This document shows, piece after piece, positions 33,509 through 43,093 of a stretch of 64,000 nucleotides of DNA (positions within the stretch are counted from its first letter, which is position 1; every line of letters starts with the position of its first letter). A program made the position numbers and the translations under genes. Origin of the DNA: JBMYRH01 sp049602155 (lineage in GTDB: Bacteria; Myxococcota_A; UBA9042; PHBI01; JBMYRH01); assembly GCA_049602155.1 (NCBI GenBank), contig JBMYRH010000001.1, forward strand, positions 372,001 to 436,000. Direction: 5' to 3'. The notes below the pieces were generated by a model. That model worked only from the letters and a program-made list of their open reading frames with translations. It did no database searches and had not been told where the DNA came from.

Positions 33509-36049
33509 ATGGCGAAAGACCCCTCTGATAAAGACCCAAAAAACGACGACCCGGTGATCGACGAAGAGGAGGCTGGCTCGGAGGAGAAAGGACCTCGTAT
33601 CGCAGGCCTGATCAGCTCAAGCGACAACCCACCGGGGACGGACGTAGCGCTCTTTGACGAGCTCGACGAGTTTGACGAGGAGAGTGAGCAGATCGAAGAA
33701 TTCGATCAAATCCTCCCAGCCCTGCCCCTCCGAAACTCCGTGCTCTACCCCGGCGCCCTGATGCCCCTCGCGGTCGGCCGGCCGAAGACGCTGAGGCTCC
33801 TGAACGCTATCGGGACAGGCGGCGTCATCGCGATCGTGTCGCAAAAAGATAAGGATATCGACGAGCCAAACCCTGAAGACCTGCACTGGGTCGGGACGGC
33901 CGCGCGGATCCTGAAGGTCCTGCCTGAGGACGAGAACACCCTTCATGTCGTCGTTCAGGGGCTTGAGCGCATCCGTGCGTCAGAGTTCGTCCAAACCGAG
34001 CCGTACATGATCGCGCAAGTCGAGGCGAGCCCCGTCGAAGACGAAGACTCCGTCGAGATCGCCGCGTTGATGCGCTCCCTCAAGCACATGGCCAGTGAGG
34101 TCATCGAGCTGATCCCGGAGCTCCCGAGCGGAGCGACAGAGCTGCTCAACCATATCGAGTCCCCCTCACGGCTCGCCTACATGATCATGACCCACCTCGC
34201 GGTACCCGTAGAGGACAAGCAAGAGGTCCTCGACGAGGACGACCTCCGGTTGGCCTTACGACAGACCCTCAAGGTCCTCAACGGTCAGCTTGAGGTCCTG
34301 CGCGTCTCTCGCCGCATCAGTACTGAGGTGAAGGGTGAGATGAACAAGAACCAGCGGGAGTTCTTCCTCCGTCAGCAGCTCAAAGCGATCCGCAAGGAGC
34401 TTGGCGACGATGACGAGGAGGAGGACTTCATCGAGACAATGCGAGAGCGGCTGCTAGAGGCGAACCTCCCAGAGGAGGTGCAAAAGGTCGCTAATAAAGA
34501 GCTCAATCGCTTGCGCAACATTCAGCCTACGTCGCCTGAGTTCACAGTCGCCCGAACGTACCTCGAGTGGATGGCAGACCTGCCGTGGAACACCAGCTCC
34601 GAGGACAACAACGACATCGACCACGCCCGCGACATCCTCGACAAGGATCACCACGGGCTCGACAAGGTGAAGAAGCGCATTCTGGAGTTCTTGGCGGTGA
34701 ACTCACTCCGCGGTGATGGCAAGAGCCCCATCCTCTGCCTCGTCGGCCCTCCGGGCGTCGGTAAGACCTCACTCGGGCGCTCAGTCGCAGGAGCGCTCGG
34801 GCGCAACTACCAGCGTATCGCCCTCGGTGGTGTCCGCGATGAGGCAGAGATTCGAGGACATCGGCGGACCTACATCGGCGCGATGCCCGGCAAGTTCATC
34901 CAGTGCATGAAGCGCGGTAAATCTCGGAACCCAGTCGTCATCCTCGACGAGATCGACAAGGTGGGACGGGACTGGCGTGGTGATCCCACCAGTGCCCTGC
35001 TGGAGGTCCTCGACCCAGAGCAGAACAACACCTTCATGGACCACTACTTGGACGTGGCCTTTGACCTGTCACAGGTCATGTTCATCGCCACTGCAAACGG
35101 TGTCGAGGGGATCCCTCGCCCACTCTTGGACCGTATGGAGGTCATCTCCGTCCCCGGGTACACCAGCCGTGAGAAGCTGACCATCGCGCGGAAGCACTTG
35201 CTTCCGAAGCAGGTCTCCGAGAACGGGCTGGATGCCACGCAGATGACGGTGACCGACGAGGCCCTCGACAAGGTCATCGTCAACTACACCCGAGAAGCTG
35301 GTGTGCGTGGGCTCGAGCGAAAGATCGCCGCAATCGGCCGCAACGTGGCAGTCGGCGTGGTCGAAGGGAAGTGGGAAGAGAAGACGGTCACACCCGACGT
35401 GGTCGGCGAATTCCTTGGGCCGGAGATCTTCGTCCCCGACGCCGCTGAGCGGACAGAGCTTCCCGGGATCGCGACTGGCATGGCGTGGACTGCTGGTGGG
35501 GGAGACATCCTCTTCATCGAAGCAACTCAGATGCCTGGCGGCGGGAAGTTGAAGCTCACAGGGAGCTTGGGCGAAGTGATGAAGGAGTCGGTCGAGCTCG
35601 CCATGAGCTACCTGCGCAGTAAAGCTGAACAGTACCGAATCGAGCCCACGGTCTTCAAAGAGACGGACTTCCATGTGCACGTCCCGCAGGGCGCCATCCC
35701 GAAAGATGGCCCCTCCGCTGGCGTCACGATGCTCACGGCGTTGACAAGCTTGCTGACGGACACGCGCATCCGCGGGGACGTCGCCATGACGGGCGAGATC
35801 ACGCTCCGCGGCATGGTCCTCCCTGTCGGGGGTATCAAGGAGAAGGTCTTGGCTGCACATCGCTCTGGGATTAAGCAGGTCATCCTGCCGGAGCGTAACC
35901 GAAAGGATCTCCCCGACATCCCAAAGGAGGTCCAGAGCGAGCTCGAGATTCACTTCGCGACCCGCGTCGACGAGGTCCTCTCCATCGCACTTGAAGCATG
36001 GCCTCCGAAGCAGATGGACGGTCTGGCCACTAAGGTCGGCATCGCATAG
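33509..36049 (+). CDS. lon: ATP-dependent protease Lon
   Basis: Lon is a cytoplasmic AAA+ serine protease that degrades damaged and regulatory proteins. The 846-residue product has the substrate-binding N domain from about residue 70 (LPALPLRNSVLYPGALMPLA), Walker A (LVGPPGVGKTSLGRS), Walker B (VVILDEIDKVGRDWRGDPTS) and the Ser-Lys dyad domain (PKDGPSAGVTM and LPVGGIKEKVLAAHRSGI). It carries about 65 extra acidic N-terminal residues absent from E. coli Lon. Family members with one paralogue often have a second lon elsewhere. Confidence 0.97.
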   Translation: MAKDPSDKDPKNDDPVIDEEEAGSEEKGPRIAGLISSSDNPPGTDVALFDELDEFDEESEQIEEFDQILPALPLRNSVLYPGALMPLAVGRPKTLRLLNAIGTGGVIAIVSQKDKDIDEPNPEDLHWVGTAARILKVLPEDENTLHVVVQGLERIRASEFVQTEPYMIAQVEASPVEDEDSVEIAALMRSLKHMASEVIELIPELPSGATELLNHIESPSRLAYMIMTHLAVPVEDKQEVLDEDDLRLALRQTLKVLNGQLEVLRVSRRISTEVKGEMNKNQREFFLRQQLKAIRKELGDDDEEEDFIETMRERLLEANLPEEVQKVANKELNRLRNIQPTSPEFTVARTYLEWMADLPWNTSSEDNNDIDHARDILDKDHHGLDKVKKRILEFLAVNSLRGDGKSPILCLVGPPGVGKTSLGRSVAGALGRNYQRIALGGVRDEAEIRGHRRTYIGAMPGKFIQCMKRGKSRNPVVILDEIDKVGRDWRGDPTSALLEVLDPEQNNTFMDHYLDVAFDLSQVMFIATANGVEGIPRPLLDRMEVISVPGYTSREKLTIARKHLLPKQVSENGLDATQMTVTDEALDKVIVNYTREAGVRGLERKIAAIGRNVAVGVVEGKWEEKTVTPDVVGEFLGPEIFVPDAAERTELPGIATGMAWTAGGGDILFIEATQMPGGGKLKLTGSLGEVMKESVELAMSYLRSKAEQYRIEPTVFKETDFHVHVPQGAIPKDGPSAGVTMLTALTSLLTDTRIRGDVAMTGEITLRGMVLPVGGIKEKVLAAHRSGIKQVILPERNRKDLPDIPKEVQSELEIHFATRVDEVLSIALEAWPPKQMDGLATKVGIA

Positions 36050-36057
36050 GAGCGGGC

Positions 36058-36083
36058 CAGGTCTCCCACCAGTGGGGGGCCTG
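36058..36083 (+). terminator. Terminator-like hairpin after lon
   Basis: A GC-rich stem of about 11 bp with two G-T pairs (CAGGTCTCCCA with TGGGGGGCCTG) and a 4-nt loop lies 9 bp after the lon stop. It has no U-tract. It lies between convergent genes, so it may act in both directions. Confidence 0.45.
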
Positions 36084-36117
36084 TGCGTGCCTGTCACTCC
36101 TGTCGGCGCATCGGCCT

Positions 36118-37494
36118 CTAGAACTTGCCTTGCAAGCCGAACATGACCCGATAGGTCATCATGCCGCCAGTGCGGAACCTGTTGCCGATTCCGTCAAGGG
36201 CGGTGGCATAGACCGGGCTGTACTCGTTGGGCTGCCCGATCGGATCGTTCGGATCCTCAAGCTGGACGACTTGGTCTCCGTTCTTGTCCTCACCGGCATC
36301 TGCAAAGGTGATGTAGTGCGGGAACTCGTAGGCCATTGAGAACCCAGCTCGGACGGTCACCCACTCAAGGATTTGGTAACGCAGGGTGAACCAACTCGAG
36401 GCGGTCGCATATTGCTCGACATCGGTCACGCCGTCAGTCTTCCGACGCTCGGAACCATCGAGGAAGCTATTTGAGCCGAGGTCGTAGGTCGTCAAGCCGC
36501 AAGGCTGCGCGTTCGAAGGATCACACTCGGAGGTGCCGAGCGCCTCGAAGAGGTCGGTGTATTCACGGCCCTCAAAGCGGTAATGGATCATGCCGCCGAC
36601 ATCGATGGTCAAGGTGCTCTGCCCCTCGACGTCCTCAATGGGGATGAACGTGGTGCCAGCTGAGGCTGCGATGGCGTGACCTGGAGACGTGAGGGTCTGA
36701 GTGTCGGCGTAGTCCTCGAAGAGCGAACCGGCGTCTTGAAAGCGCATGAAGGTGTCCATACGGAACCATGGCTCCACCCACCACTCGGGCCGGGCAGAGA
36801 CAGCGGTCCCGAAGTCCAAGCGCCATGTCCCCTCACCGACCTCGCTGTTGGCCGCCTCTCTCACTGGCACGAGTCCCGTGGTGATCGCCAAGTCGAGGAC
36901 CCAAGTGGCGCGAGTCTGGTCGCGCGCAAAAGACAGAGGCGCGACCCGCAATGTCAGCGTCGGGTCTTTGACGCCGGAGCGTACAGAGCCGGAGTGGGGC
37001 AAGCTAAAGAGGCTCGGGAAGTTATCTGGGTCGACCGAGGAGTTGGCTGAGCTTATGCCGCCGTCCACGTCCATGTTCAGCTCGGCCAAGTCGTGCAACA
37101 CGACCGGGATACGCAAGCTCGCCTGCAGATAACGCCGATACGCGATGGCTGTGTCGATGTAGAGCATGTGCGTCTGGCGGACCGCGACCATCTCACGGCC
37201 CAACAAGAACTGACTCCCCTCTGGGCACAGCTCAGCGCCACCACCGGGGATATTGTCGTGAGCGAGGCAAGAGAACTCCCGGAGGATGCGCCCTTCTCGG
37301 TGGGACATCTCCCAGCTGAGGCTCAATGACGTGTCGATGGCTGCGTCCCCATCCCGTGAGAAGGGGTCCATAATCTCGGTCGCCTCGGCCGCAAACGCGT
37401 CTACCGAGAACATAGATATGACGAGCAACACAGAGCCTAAGGTCCGTGTCATTCGTGCCCATCGATGGCGGCGCCCAGATCGCGTCATCGTCAC
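36118..37494 (-). CDS. Probable outer-membrane beta-barrel protein
   Basis: This 458-residue protein is not in a family I can name. After a basic start it has a signal peptide (LGSVLLVISMFSVDAFA), then alternating hydrophobic/polar strands (ASLRIPVVLHDLAEL, TWVLDLAITTGLVPV, YATASSWFTLRYQILEWVTV) and an aromatic C-terminal end (MMTYRVMFGLQGKF) as used by the Bam complex, so it is likely a barrel. There are two Cys-containing loops. It overlaps the stop of the NtrC-type regulator by 4 bp (ATGA), so the two are translationally coupled. Confidence 0.6.
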   Translation of the reverse strand: MTMTRSGRRHRWARMTRTLGSVLLVISMFSVDAFAAEATEIMDPFSRDGDAAIDTSLSLSWEMSHREGRILREFSCLAHDNIPGGGAELCPEGSQFLLGREMVAVRQTHMLYIDTAIAYRRYLQASLRIPVVLHDLAELNMDVDGGISSANSSVDPDNFPSLFSLPHSGSVRSGVKDPTLTLRVAPLSFARDQTRATWVLDLAITTGLVPVREAANSEVGEGTWRLDFGTAVSARPEWWVEPWFRMDTFMRFQDAGSLFEDYADTQTLTSPGHAIAASAGTTFIPIEDVEGQSTLTIDVGGMIHYRFEGREYTDLFEALGTSECDPSNAQPCGLTTYDLGSNSFLDGSERRKTDGVTDVEQYATASSWFTLRYQILEWVTVRAGFSMAYEFPHYITFADAGEDKNGDQVVQLEDPNDPIGQPNEYSPVYATALDGIGNRFRTGGMMTYRVMFGLQGKF

Positions 37495-38918
37495 TCCTCG
37501 TCCCTCAGGCTGAACTCTTTCATCTTGTTCTGCAAGGACTTGCGAGAGATCATCAGCAGCTGCGCAGCTCGCGTGACGTTCCCTCCAGTCTGCTCCAAGG
37601 CCTGAACAATGAGGCGGCGCTCCACCTGCGCAGTGGTCTCTTTGACCAGCTCCTTAAGCGAGACACGACCACTTAGACCGCGGTCGAGGCGCTCAGGTGC
37701 GGGCATCGGGGCACCACCGGCTCCAGAGGGGGCTTTCAGCTCGTCCGGCAGCAGCTCGAGGGGAATTGTAGACGCCTCGCTGAAGAGCACGAGGCGCTCA
37801 AGGACGTTCTCCATCTCGCGGACATTGCCAGGCCAAGAGTAGGCGATGAAGGCAGCCTCGGCGTCCGAGGACAGCGCATCGACTTGGCGGCCCAAGCGCT
37901 CAGCAAAGCGGGCCAGCATCTGCTTGACGAGGAGCGGGATATCTTCGCGTCGCTCACGGAGCGGCGGCAGACGAATCGGCACCACGTTCAGGCGATAAAA
38001 GAGGTCCTCACGGAATGCCCCTGACTCCACTTGCGCGAGGAGATCACGGTTGGTCGCTGCGACAAGCCGGACATCGACCTGGAGCGTCTTGAGACCTCCA
38101 ACCCGTTCGAAGGAGTGCTCTTGCAAGACCCGCAAGAGCTTCACCTGCATCTCGGTCGGGATCTCAGCGATCTCATCGAGGAAGAGCGTCCCGCCATCGG
38201 CGAGCTCAAATCGCCCAGGCTTCGACGCGATGGCCCCGGTAAAGGCCCCCTTTTCATGCCCGAAGAGCTCACTCTCGATCAGCGTCTGCGGAATCGCGGC
38301 GCAGTTCACTCGAATAAAGGGGCGCCCCGATCTGGACGAATGATGATGCAGCGCAGAAGCGACGAGCTCCTTGCCTGTCCCGCTCTCACCCGTAATGAGG
38401 ACCGTCGACGGCGTGTCAGCCACTTTGTCGAGGATGTTGTAGACGTCGTTCATGGCGGAGGAGCGGCCGATCATGCCAAAGGCGCCCTCATCTGTCCGCG
38501 CCTTCAGGGCCTCGTCAGGCTCGATCAAGTCGAGCTCCGCGCGGGCCGTGTTCACCGCCTTTTGGACGACGGCGCGCAGATCGCCAGCGTCGAAAGGCTT
38601 GGTCACAAAATCAAAGGCGCCGGCCTTCATCGCCTCGACGGCTGTGTCTACAGACCCATGCGCCGTGATCATCACGACAGGTCGCCCAGGGTACTCGGTC
38701 ACGATGCGCTCAAGGAGGCCCATGCCGTCCAACCCCGGCATCCGCAAATCGGTGATGATGACCTGGACATCCCCTCCTGATCGCTCAAGCGCCGCGAGCG
38801 CCGCGAGCCCATCCGCGGCATCATCGACCTCATAGCCCTCGCGCGTCAGCATGGCGCGAAGCACCATGCGCATGTTGGCCTCGTCATCGACGATCAGGAT
38901 GCGCGCGCTCTGACTCAC
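37491..38918 (-). CDS. NtrC-family response regulator
   Basis: This is a full-length sigma-54 response regulator of about 475 residues. GTG 38918 is chosen as start because GGAGGAG lies 8 bp upstream. It has a receiver (ILIVDDEANMRMVLRAMLTR) with the phosphorylated Asp in VIITDLRMPGLDG, a Lys in FDFVTKPFD, an AAA+ domain (Walker A GESGTGKE, canonical GAFTGA, Walker B GTLFLDEIAEIP) and a Fis-type helix-turn-helix (GGNVTRAAQLLMISRKSLQN). No partner histidine kinase is adjacent. The following coupled gene encodes an outer-membrane protein. Confidence 0.95.
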   Translation of the reverse strand: MSQSARILIVDDEANMRMVLRAMLTREGYEVDDAADGLAALAALERSGGDVQVIITDLRMPGLDGMGLLERIVTEYPGRPVVMITAHGSVDTAVEAMKAGAFDFVTKPFDAGDLRAVVQKAVNTARAELDLIEPDEALKARTDEGAFGMIGRSSAMNDVYNILDKVADTPSTVLITGESGTGKELVASALHHHSSRSGRPFIRVNCAAIPQTLIESELFGHEKGAFTGAIASKPGRFELADGGTLFLDEIAEIPTEMQVKLLRVLQEHSFERVGGLKTLQVDVRLVAATNRDLLAQVESGAFREDLFYRLNVVPIRLPPLRERREDIPLLVKQMLARFAERLGRQVDALSSDAEAAFIAYSWPGNVREMENVLERLVLFSEASTIPLELLPDELKAPSGAGGAPMPAPERLDRGLSGRVSLKELVKETTAQVERRLIVQALEQTGGNVTRAAQLLMISRKSLQNKMKEFSLRDEE

Positions 38919-39067
38919 CCGGGATCTCCTCCAGGCCACATGGGGCCGGCTCGTTCACTCGTCGCCATCAGACCGTCCTCGACGACCCCTGTCAACGCGT
39001 GCACACTAGGAAGCCGGTCATCGGACACGCCATGAACGGGCCCCGAGTGACCCATTAGGAGGTCAAA

Positions 39068-40285
39068 ATGAGCCAAATCAAGCGCATCGCTGTCTTGACC
39101 GGAGGGGGCGACTCCCCTGGACTGAACCCCGCTATCCGCGCCGTCACGCTCACCGCGATTCGTAAGTACGGCATGGAGGTCGTCGGCCTGAGAGACGGCT
39201 TCAACGGACTCTTCGCCACTGAGGGCGGCACCCTGCGCTTGGATGAGGACGCTGTTCAGGACATTCAGAGCCTGGGCGGGACGATCTTGGGCACAGCCAA
39301 CCGAGGCAATCCGTTCCGCATGGTCCTGCGCGACGACCAAGGCAGGCCGCTGAGAGACGCCAACGGTCAGGTGAAGACCAAGAACCGCTCGGAAGAGGCC
39401 GTGGAGCGCCTGAAAGCGATGGGGATCGACGGCGTGGTCGCGATCGGAGGCGACGGCACCCTCTCCATGGCCCAAGAATTTCATGAGACCCACGGCGTAC
39501 CTATCGTGGGTGTCCCGAAGACCATCGACTTCGATTTATCGGGCACTGAGGCGACCTTTGGTTTCAAGACCGCCGTGCAGGTCGCCTCCGATGCCCTCGA
39601 TCGCCTCCGGACCACAGCCGACAGCCACGACCGCGTCTTGATACTCGAGTTGATGGGCCGCTACGCGGGTTGGATCGCCCTCCACGCGGGAATCGCGGGT
39701 GGCGCCCACGCGATCCTCCTCCCAGAGGTCCCCTATGACCCACGCTCGGTCTGGCAGCGCGTCACTCAACGCTTTCGCCGACAGCGAAAATTCAGCCTCG
39801 TGGTCGTCGCAGAGGGGGCGCGACCCAGCGGCGGAGACTACGCCATCAGCGAAGAGCGGGCGCACCCTGCAGGGCTGCCCGTCCTCGGAGGTGCCGGCGT
39901 TCGTCTGCGCCACGAGCTCGAGCAGCTGACGCAGGAAGAGCTTCAGCGCGCGGAGGCGACCGGTGAGCGCGCCCATGAGGCCCCTGAGATCCGCGTCGTG
40001 GTGCTCGGCCACCTCCAGCGTGGTGGGACGCCATTGGCTGAGGACCGCATCATCGCCTCTGCGTGCGGCAGCCACGCGGTCGACATGCTCGTCGCCGGCC
40101 ACGTCGGCCATATGGCCGCGTGGCGATTCGACGGACCGACCCACGTCCCATTGGACGTCGCTACCGTCCCGCACGTCATCGCACCGGACGACGAACCATT
40201 GGTGACAGTTGCAAGGGAGATGGGCATCTGCCTCGGTGACGCCTGTGACGTGCCGCTCGACGGGGGCGCATCAACGGACGCGTAA
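39068..40285 (+). CDS. pfkA: 6-phosphofructokinase
   Basis: PFK phosphorylates fructose-6-phosphate in glycolysis. The 405-residue product has the N-terminal loop (IAVLTGGGDSPGLNPAIRAV), IGGDGTLSMAQ (Gly at the site where PPi enzymes have Asp), and PKTID with the catalytic Asp154. The combination Gly plus Lys151 resembles the group of ATP enzymes related to PPi-PFKs, so ATP use is likely but not certain. The normally conserved TIDND reads TIDFD. An AGGAGGTC ribosome-binding site precedes the ATG. The C-terminal part (VVVLGHLQRGGTPLAEDRI) is intact. Confidence 0.9.
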   Translation: MSQIKRIAVLTGGGDSPGLNPAIRAVTLTAIRKYGMEVVGLRDGFNGLFATEGGTLRLDEDAVQDIQSLGGTILGTANRGNPFRMVLRDDQGRPLRDANGQVKTKNRSEEAVERLKAMGIDGVVAIGGDGTLSMAQEFHETHGVPIVGVPKTIDFDLSGTEATFGFKTAVQVASDALDRLRTTADSHDRVLILELMGRYAGWIALHAGIAGGAHAILLPEVPYDPRSVWQRVTQRFRRQRKFSLVVVAEGARPSGGDYAISEERAHPAGLPVLGGAGVRLRHELEQLTQEELQRAEATGERAHEAPEIRVVVLGHLQRGGTPLAEDRIIASACGSHAVDMLVAGHVGHMAAWRFDGPTHVPLDVATVPHVIAPDDEPLVTVAREMGICLGDACDVPLDGGASTDA

Positions 40286-40288
40286 GGC

Positions 40289-41473
40289 TCAGCTCCCCCG
40301 CTTGTTGAGCATGTTCTTCGCCGTACGGCGCACAGGCCCAGGGACGTCGCGCTTGTTGGCCAGGATCTGGAGATCCTTTCGCCTCAAGCTCTTGATGAAG
40401 ACCATCGTCTTGTTTGGCGGACACTTCGGGTTCTGAATTAAGCCGTGAATCACGGTGTAATTCTTCGTCCACTCTCGGTTGTTCGCGATCTTCCGAATCA
40501 GCTCGCCATCCAGCGCCTTGTCATGCGCATAGCCGGCGATCTCCTTGGTCGTAAGGCGTGGACTGCCGAGGACCGACTGAGCCACTGTCTTCTTCGGATC
40601 ACGGATGAGCATCTTCCGCGCTGCCGCGTCACCCATGAGGGCGAGGCGCACTTTTTGCGGGACAGACATCTCGCCAATCAGCTTCCACATCGGCTTCGGC
40701 TGACCGTCGGCATCGCTCATTCCGGAGGCGCTGCCGGTCAGCAACATCTCCAGCTCGGCATCATCGATGCCCATGCCGGCGAAGAGGTCGTCATCGAAGT
40801 CGTTGTCTTCGAGGTCGTCTTCGTAAGCGTCGAATTCTTCAGCCTCTTCGCCACCTTCGACGACCTCCGGACCCTCTTGGTCAAAGGCGAGGTCCGAGAA
40901 GAAGGCCTGCGCCAAAGGCTTGAAGCCAGCGATCCCCCCAGTGTCCACACCGTTGCGGATCGCGGTCTCGATGACTCGCGCCAAGATCGGTGTCGGAGCC
41001 GCCGGGTTGGCGATCATCGACTCGATAATCTGGGGTTCGCGCACGAGGCGCACCTGGTTAGAGGCCACCACGTCAAGGATGCGCCCGCGCAGATTGCCTG
41101 CGATCCAAGCGACACTGAGATCCAGCACCGCTTGGTTCGCGATCATGCGCTGAAGCAGCTTGAAGTCCTCGCTAAACACTTGGCTGTAGACGTCGAGGAC
41201 CTCTCCCGGGAGGCTGGACGAGACGATCTGCTGGAGCACCTCCCCGGGCATGTCCTTGAGACTGGCCACGGCGGACTCAGCGATCTCACCGTCCGGGTCA
41301 CGGGCGAGGATTGCCAGCGCCACGCCGAGCTCTTCCGGCGGCATTGGAAGCGCCGCCTTGGCGATGAGGCCCTTTAAGCGCTCAGGCGCCTCGGGCCCGA
41401 CACGATTCAGGAGCTGCTCTGGGATTGACTCGACCGGGATCGCGTCGCCAGGTTGGAACGATTTCTCTGTCAT
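40289..41473 (-). CDS. Conserved-looking helical-repeat protein, function unknown
   Basis: This 394-residue protein has no family I can name. Residues 1-190 are helical and repeat-like (EIAESAVASLKDMPGEVLQQ, LLQRMIANQAVLDLSVAWIA, QIIESMIANPAAPTPILARV), similar to HEAT or DUF2336-type repeats. A very acidic linker (about 200-245, EEFDAYEDDLEDNDFDDDLF) separates them from a basic helical C-terminal half (GDAAARKMLIRDPKKTVAQS, NPKCPPNKTMVFIKSLRRKD). There is no signal peptide. It follows coaX after a 58-bp gap, on the same strand. Confidence 0.7.
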   Translation of the reverse strand: MTEKSFQPGDAIPVESIPEQLLNRVGPEAPERLKGLIAKAALPMPPEELGVALAILARDPDGEIAESAVASLKDMPGEVLQQIVSSSLPGEVLDVYSQVFSEDFKLLQRMIANQAVLDLSVAWIAGNLRGRILDVVASNQVRLVREPQIIESMIANPAAPTPILARVIETAIRNGVDTGGIAGFKPLAQAFFSDLAFDQEGPEVVEGGEEAEEFDAYEDDLEDNDFDDDLFAGMGIDDAELEMLLTGSASGMSDADGQPKPMWKLIGEMSVPQKVRLALMGDAAARKMLIRDPKKTVAQSVLGSPRLTTKEIAGYAHDKALDGELIRKIANNREWTKNYTVIHGLIQNPKCPPNKTMVFIKSLRRKDLQILANKRDVPGPVRRTAKNMLNKRGS

Positions 41474-41531
41474 GGCGACGAGTCTAGCAGAGATCGCGCG
41501 ACAGGGTTATGCGCGTTCGTGCACAACGCCC

Positions 41532-42335
41532 TCAACTCTGCACCGCGCTATGGGCACCCTTATGAATCAACCGCAAGCCGCTCAAGGTCAGGAATCGCTC
41601 GACGTGCTCGATATAACGCGAGTCATTCGCGATCAGCCCCGCGAGACCTCCCGTCGCAACCACAGCGATAGGGACCTCTCCACCGGCGTTGAGCTCCGCC
41701 AAGATCCGCTCACAGATGCCGTCCACTAGGCCCACATAGCCATACACGATGCCGGCTTGCATGCTGGTCACCGTCGTCTTCCCGATCAGGGTGTCCGGCC
41801 GTTGGATCTTCACCCGCGGGAGCTTCGCCGCCCGGTCAAAGAGCGCCTCGAGGCTGATCCCGAGCCCCGGTGCGATGATGCCGCCTTCGTAGACCCCCGC
41901 AGCGCTGACGACATCAAAGGTCGTCGCGGTCCCGAAGTCGACGATGATGCAGGCGGTTTGAAAGCGCTCGTATGCCGCCACTGCGTTCACGATGCGATCA
42001 GCGCCGACCTCACGAGGGTTCGCGTAGTCGACGCTCATCCCGCTCTCAATGTCGGTCCCTACGAACTGGGCTTCGACGCCGAAGTAGCGCGAGCATGCCC
42101 TAGAAATCGCATGCACTGCGTTGGGCACCACGCAGGAGACGATGGCTGCCCCCACCTCCCCTGGATCGATGCCTCGCGCGGCGAAGAGCGAGATGTAGAG
42201 CACCCCGGTCTCGTCGGTCGTGGAGGCTGGGTTCGTGGCGACGCGCCAGCTCTCCACCAAGACCTCACCACGGTAGAGGCCTAGGACAGTGTTGGTGTTG
42301 CCCACATCGAGGACGAGAAGCGAGGCGCCGCTCAT
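41532..42335 (-). CDS. coaX: Type III pantothenate kinase CoaX
   Basis: CoaX phosphorylates pantothenate, the first step to CoA. The ATG at 42335 overlaps the birA stop (ATGA) and gives the standard N-terminus (LLVLDVGNTNTVLGLYRG), so it is preferred over the longer frame. Other motifs are GADRIVNAVAAYERF, IIVDFGTATTFDVV and GGIIAPGLGISLEALFDRAA, all typical of ASKHA-fold type III kinases. The 267-residue length is normal. With coaD also in the window, two CoA-pathway steps are represented. Confidence 0.95.
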   Translation of the reverse strand: MSGASLLVLDVGNTNTVLGLYRGEVLVESWRVATNPASTTDETGVLYISLFAARGIDPGEVGAAIVSCVVPNAVHAISRACSRYFGVEAQFVGTDIESGMSVDYANPREVGADRIVNAVAAYERFQTACIIVDFGTATTFDVVSAAGVYEGGIIAPGLGISLEALFDRAAKLPRVKIQRPDTLIGKTTVTSMQAGIVYGYVGLVDGICERILAELNAGGEVPIAVVATGGLAGLIANDSRYIEHVERFLTLSGLRLIHKGAHSAVQS

Positions 42336-43084
42336 GAGGCCTCCGAGGGCGCCCCGAGGAGCACGATCTCCCCCGACCAAATCGACGCGCTGACCTCTTC
42401 TCCGTCCCACTGTACGGCGAGCCCACCGTCGTCGCCGACGCCCGTGATAGTGCCCTCGCGGACCTCATCGTGCCGGATTCGCGTCCCCACATAAGGGAAG
42501 CGCGCCATGTAGGCCGCCATGTCTGGACCTCTCGTCGCTTCGTAGCCTGCGAGCTTTTCGCGCAGACGACGAGCGATGAGCTCGGCAAGTTCTCGGGGCT
42601 CGGGGGCCTCACCCGCCTCGACCAAGACGCTCGTCGCGATAGGGCGCAGCTCCTCCGGAAAGTCAGAAGCGGCGATCGCCACATTGAGGCCTACGCCGAT
42701 GATCACGACCGGCGAACCGTTGGGGCAAATCTCTGTGTGGAGCTCGGTCAGGATGCCTGCGATCTTACGCCCCTGCACGAGCAGATCGTTGGGCCACTTT
42801 AGCGATGCACGGACGCCCGTGGCGTCCTCTAACGCCGTCGCGACTGCCGTCGCTGCGTCGAGGGTCAAGGCGCTCAGCTCAGGTGGCTGAAGACGCGACC
42901 GGTGGACGTACGATAAGTAGATGTTGCCCGTCGCCGGCGAGAACCAATCGCGCCCGAGCCGACCGCGCCCTGCGTCCTGAGCCTCGGCGATGACCACCGT
43001 GCCATCGAGGGCCCCGCGAATCGCCAAATCGTGAGCGACGTCGTTGGTCGATCCTGTCACTTCAAGGTGATGCACACCCTTCAT
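42332..43084 (-). CDS. birA: Biotin-protein ligase BirA (no DNA-binding domain)
   Basis: BirA attaches biotin to acetyl-CoA carboxylase. The 250-residue product begins with the ligase domain (LEVTGSTNDVAHDLAIRG), has the biotinyl-AMP loop (GRGRLGRDWFSP), SLKWPNDLLVQGRKIAGILT, and a C-terminal SH3-like domain. The N-terminal helix-turn-helix of the E. coli protein is absent, so it is a class I ligase without repressor function. It is 9 bp after nadC and overlaps coaX by 4 bp. Confidence 0.93.
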   Translation of the reverse strand: MKGVHHLEVTGSTNDVAHDLAIRGALDGTVVIAEAQDAGRGRLGRDWFSPATGNIYLSYVHRSRLQPPELSALTLDAATAVATALEDATGVRASLKWPNDLLVQGRKIAGILTELHTEICPNGSPVVIIGVGLNVAIAASDFPEELRPIATSVLVEAGEAPEPRELAELIARRLREKLAGYEATRGPDMAAYMARFPYVGTRIRHDEVREGTITGVGDDGGLAVQWDGEEVSASIWSGEIVLLGAPSEAS

Positions 43085-43093
43085 GGTCCTCTC

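Noticed and set aside
35069..36097. 342-codon minus-strand frame opposite lon.
   Set aside because: Shadow of lon's AAA+ and protease domains; no signal, domain or ribosome-binding site.
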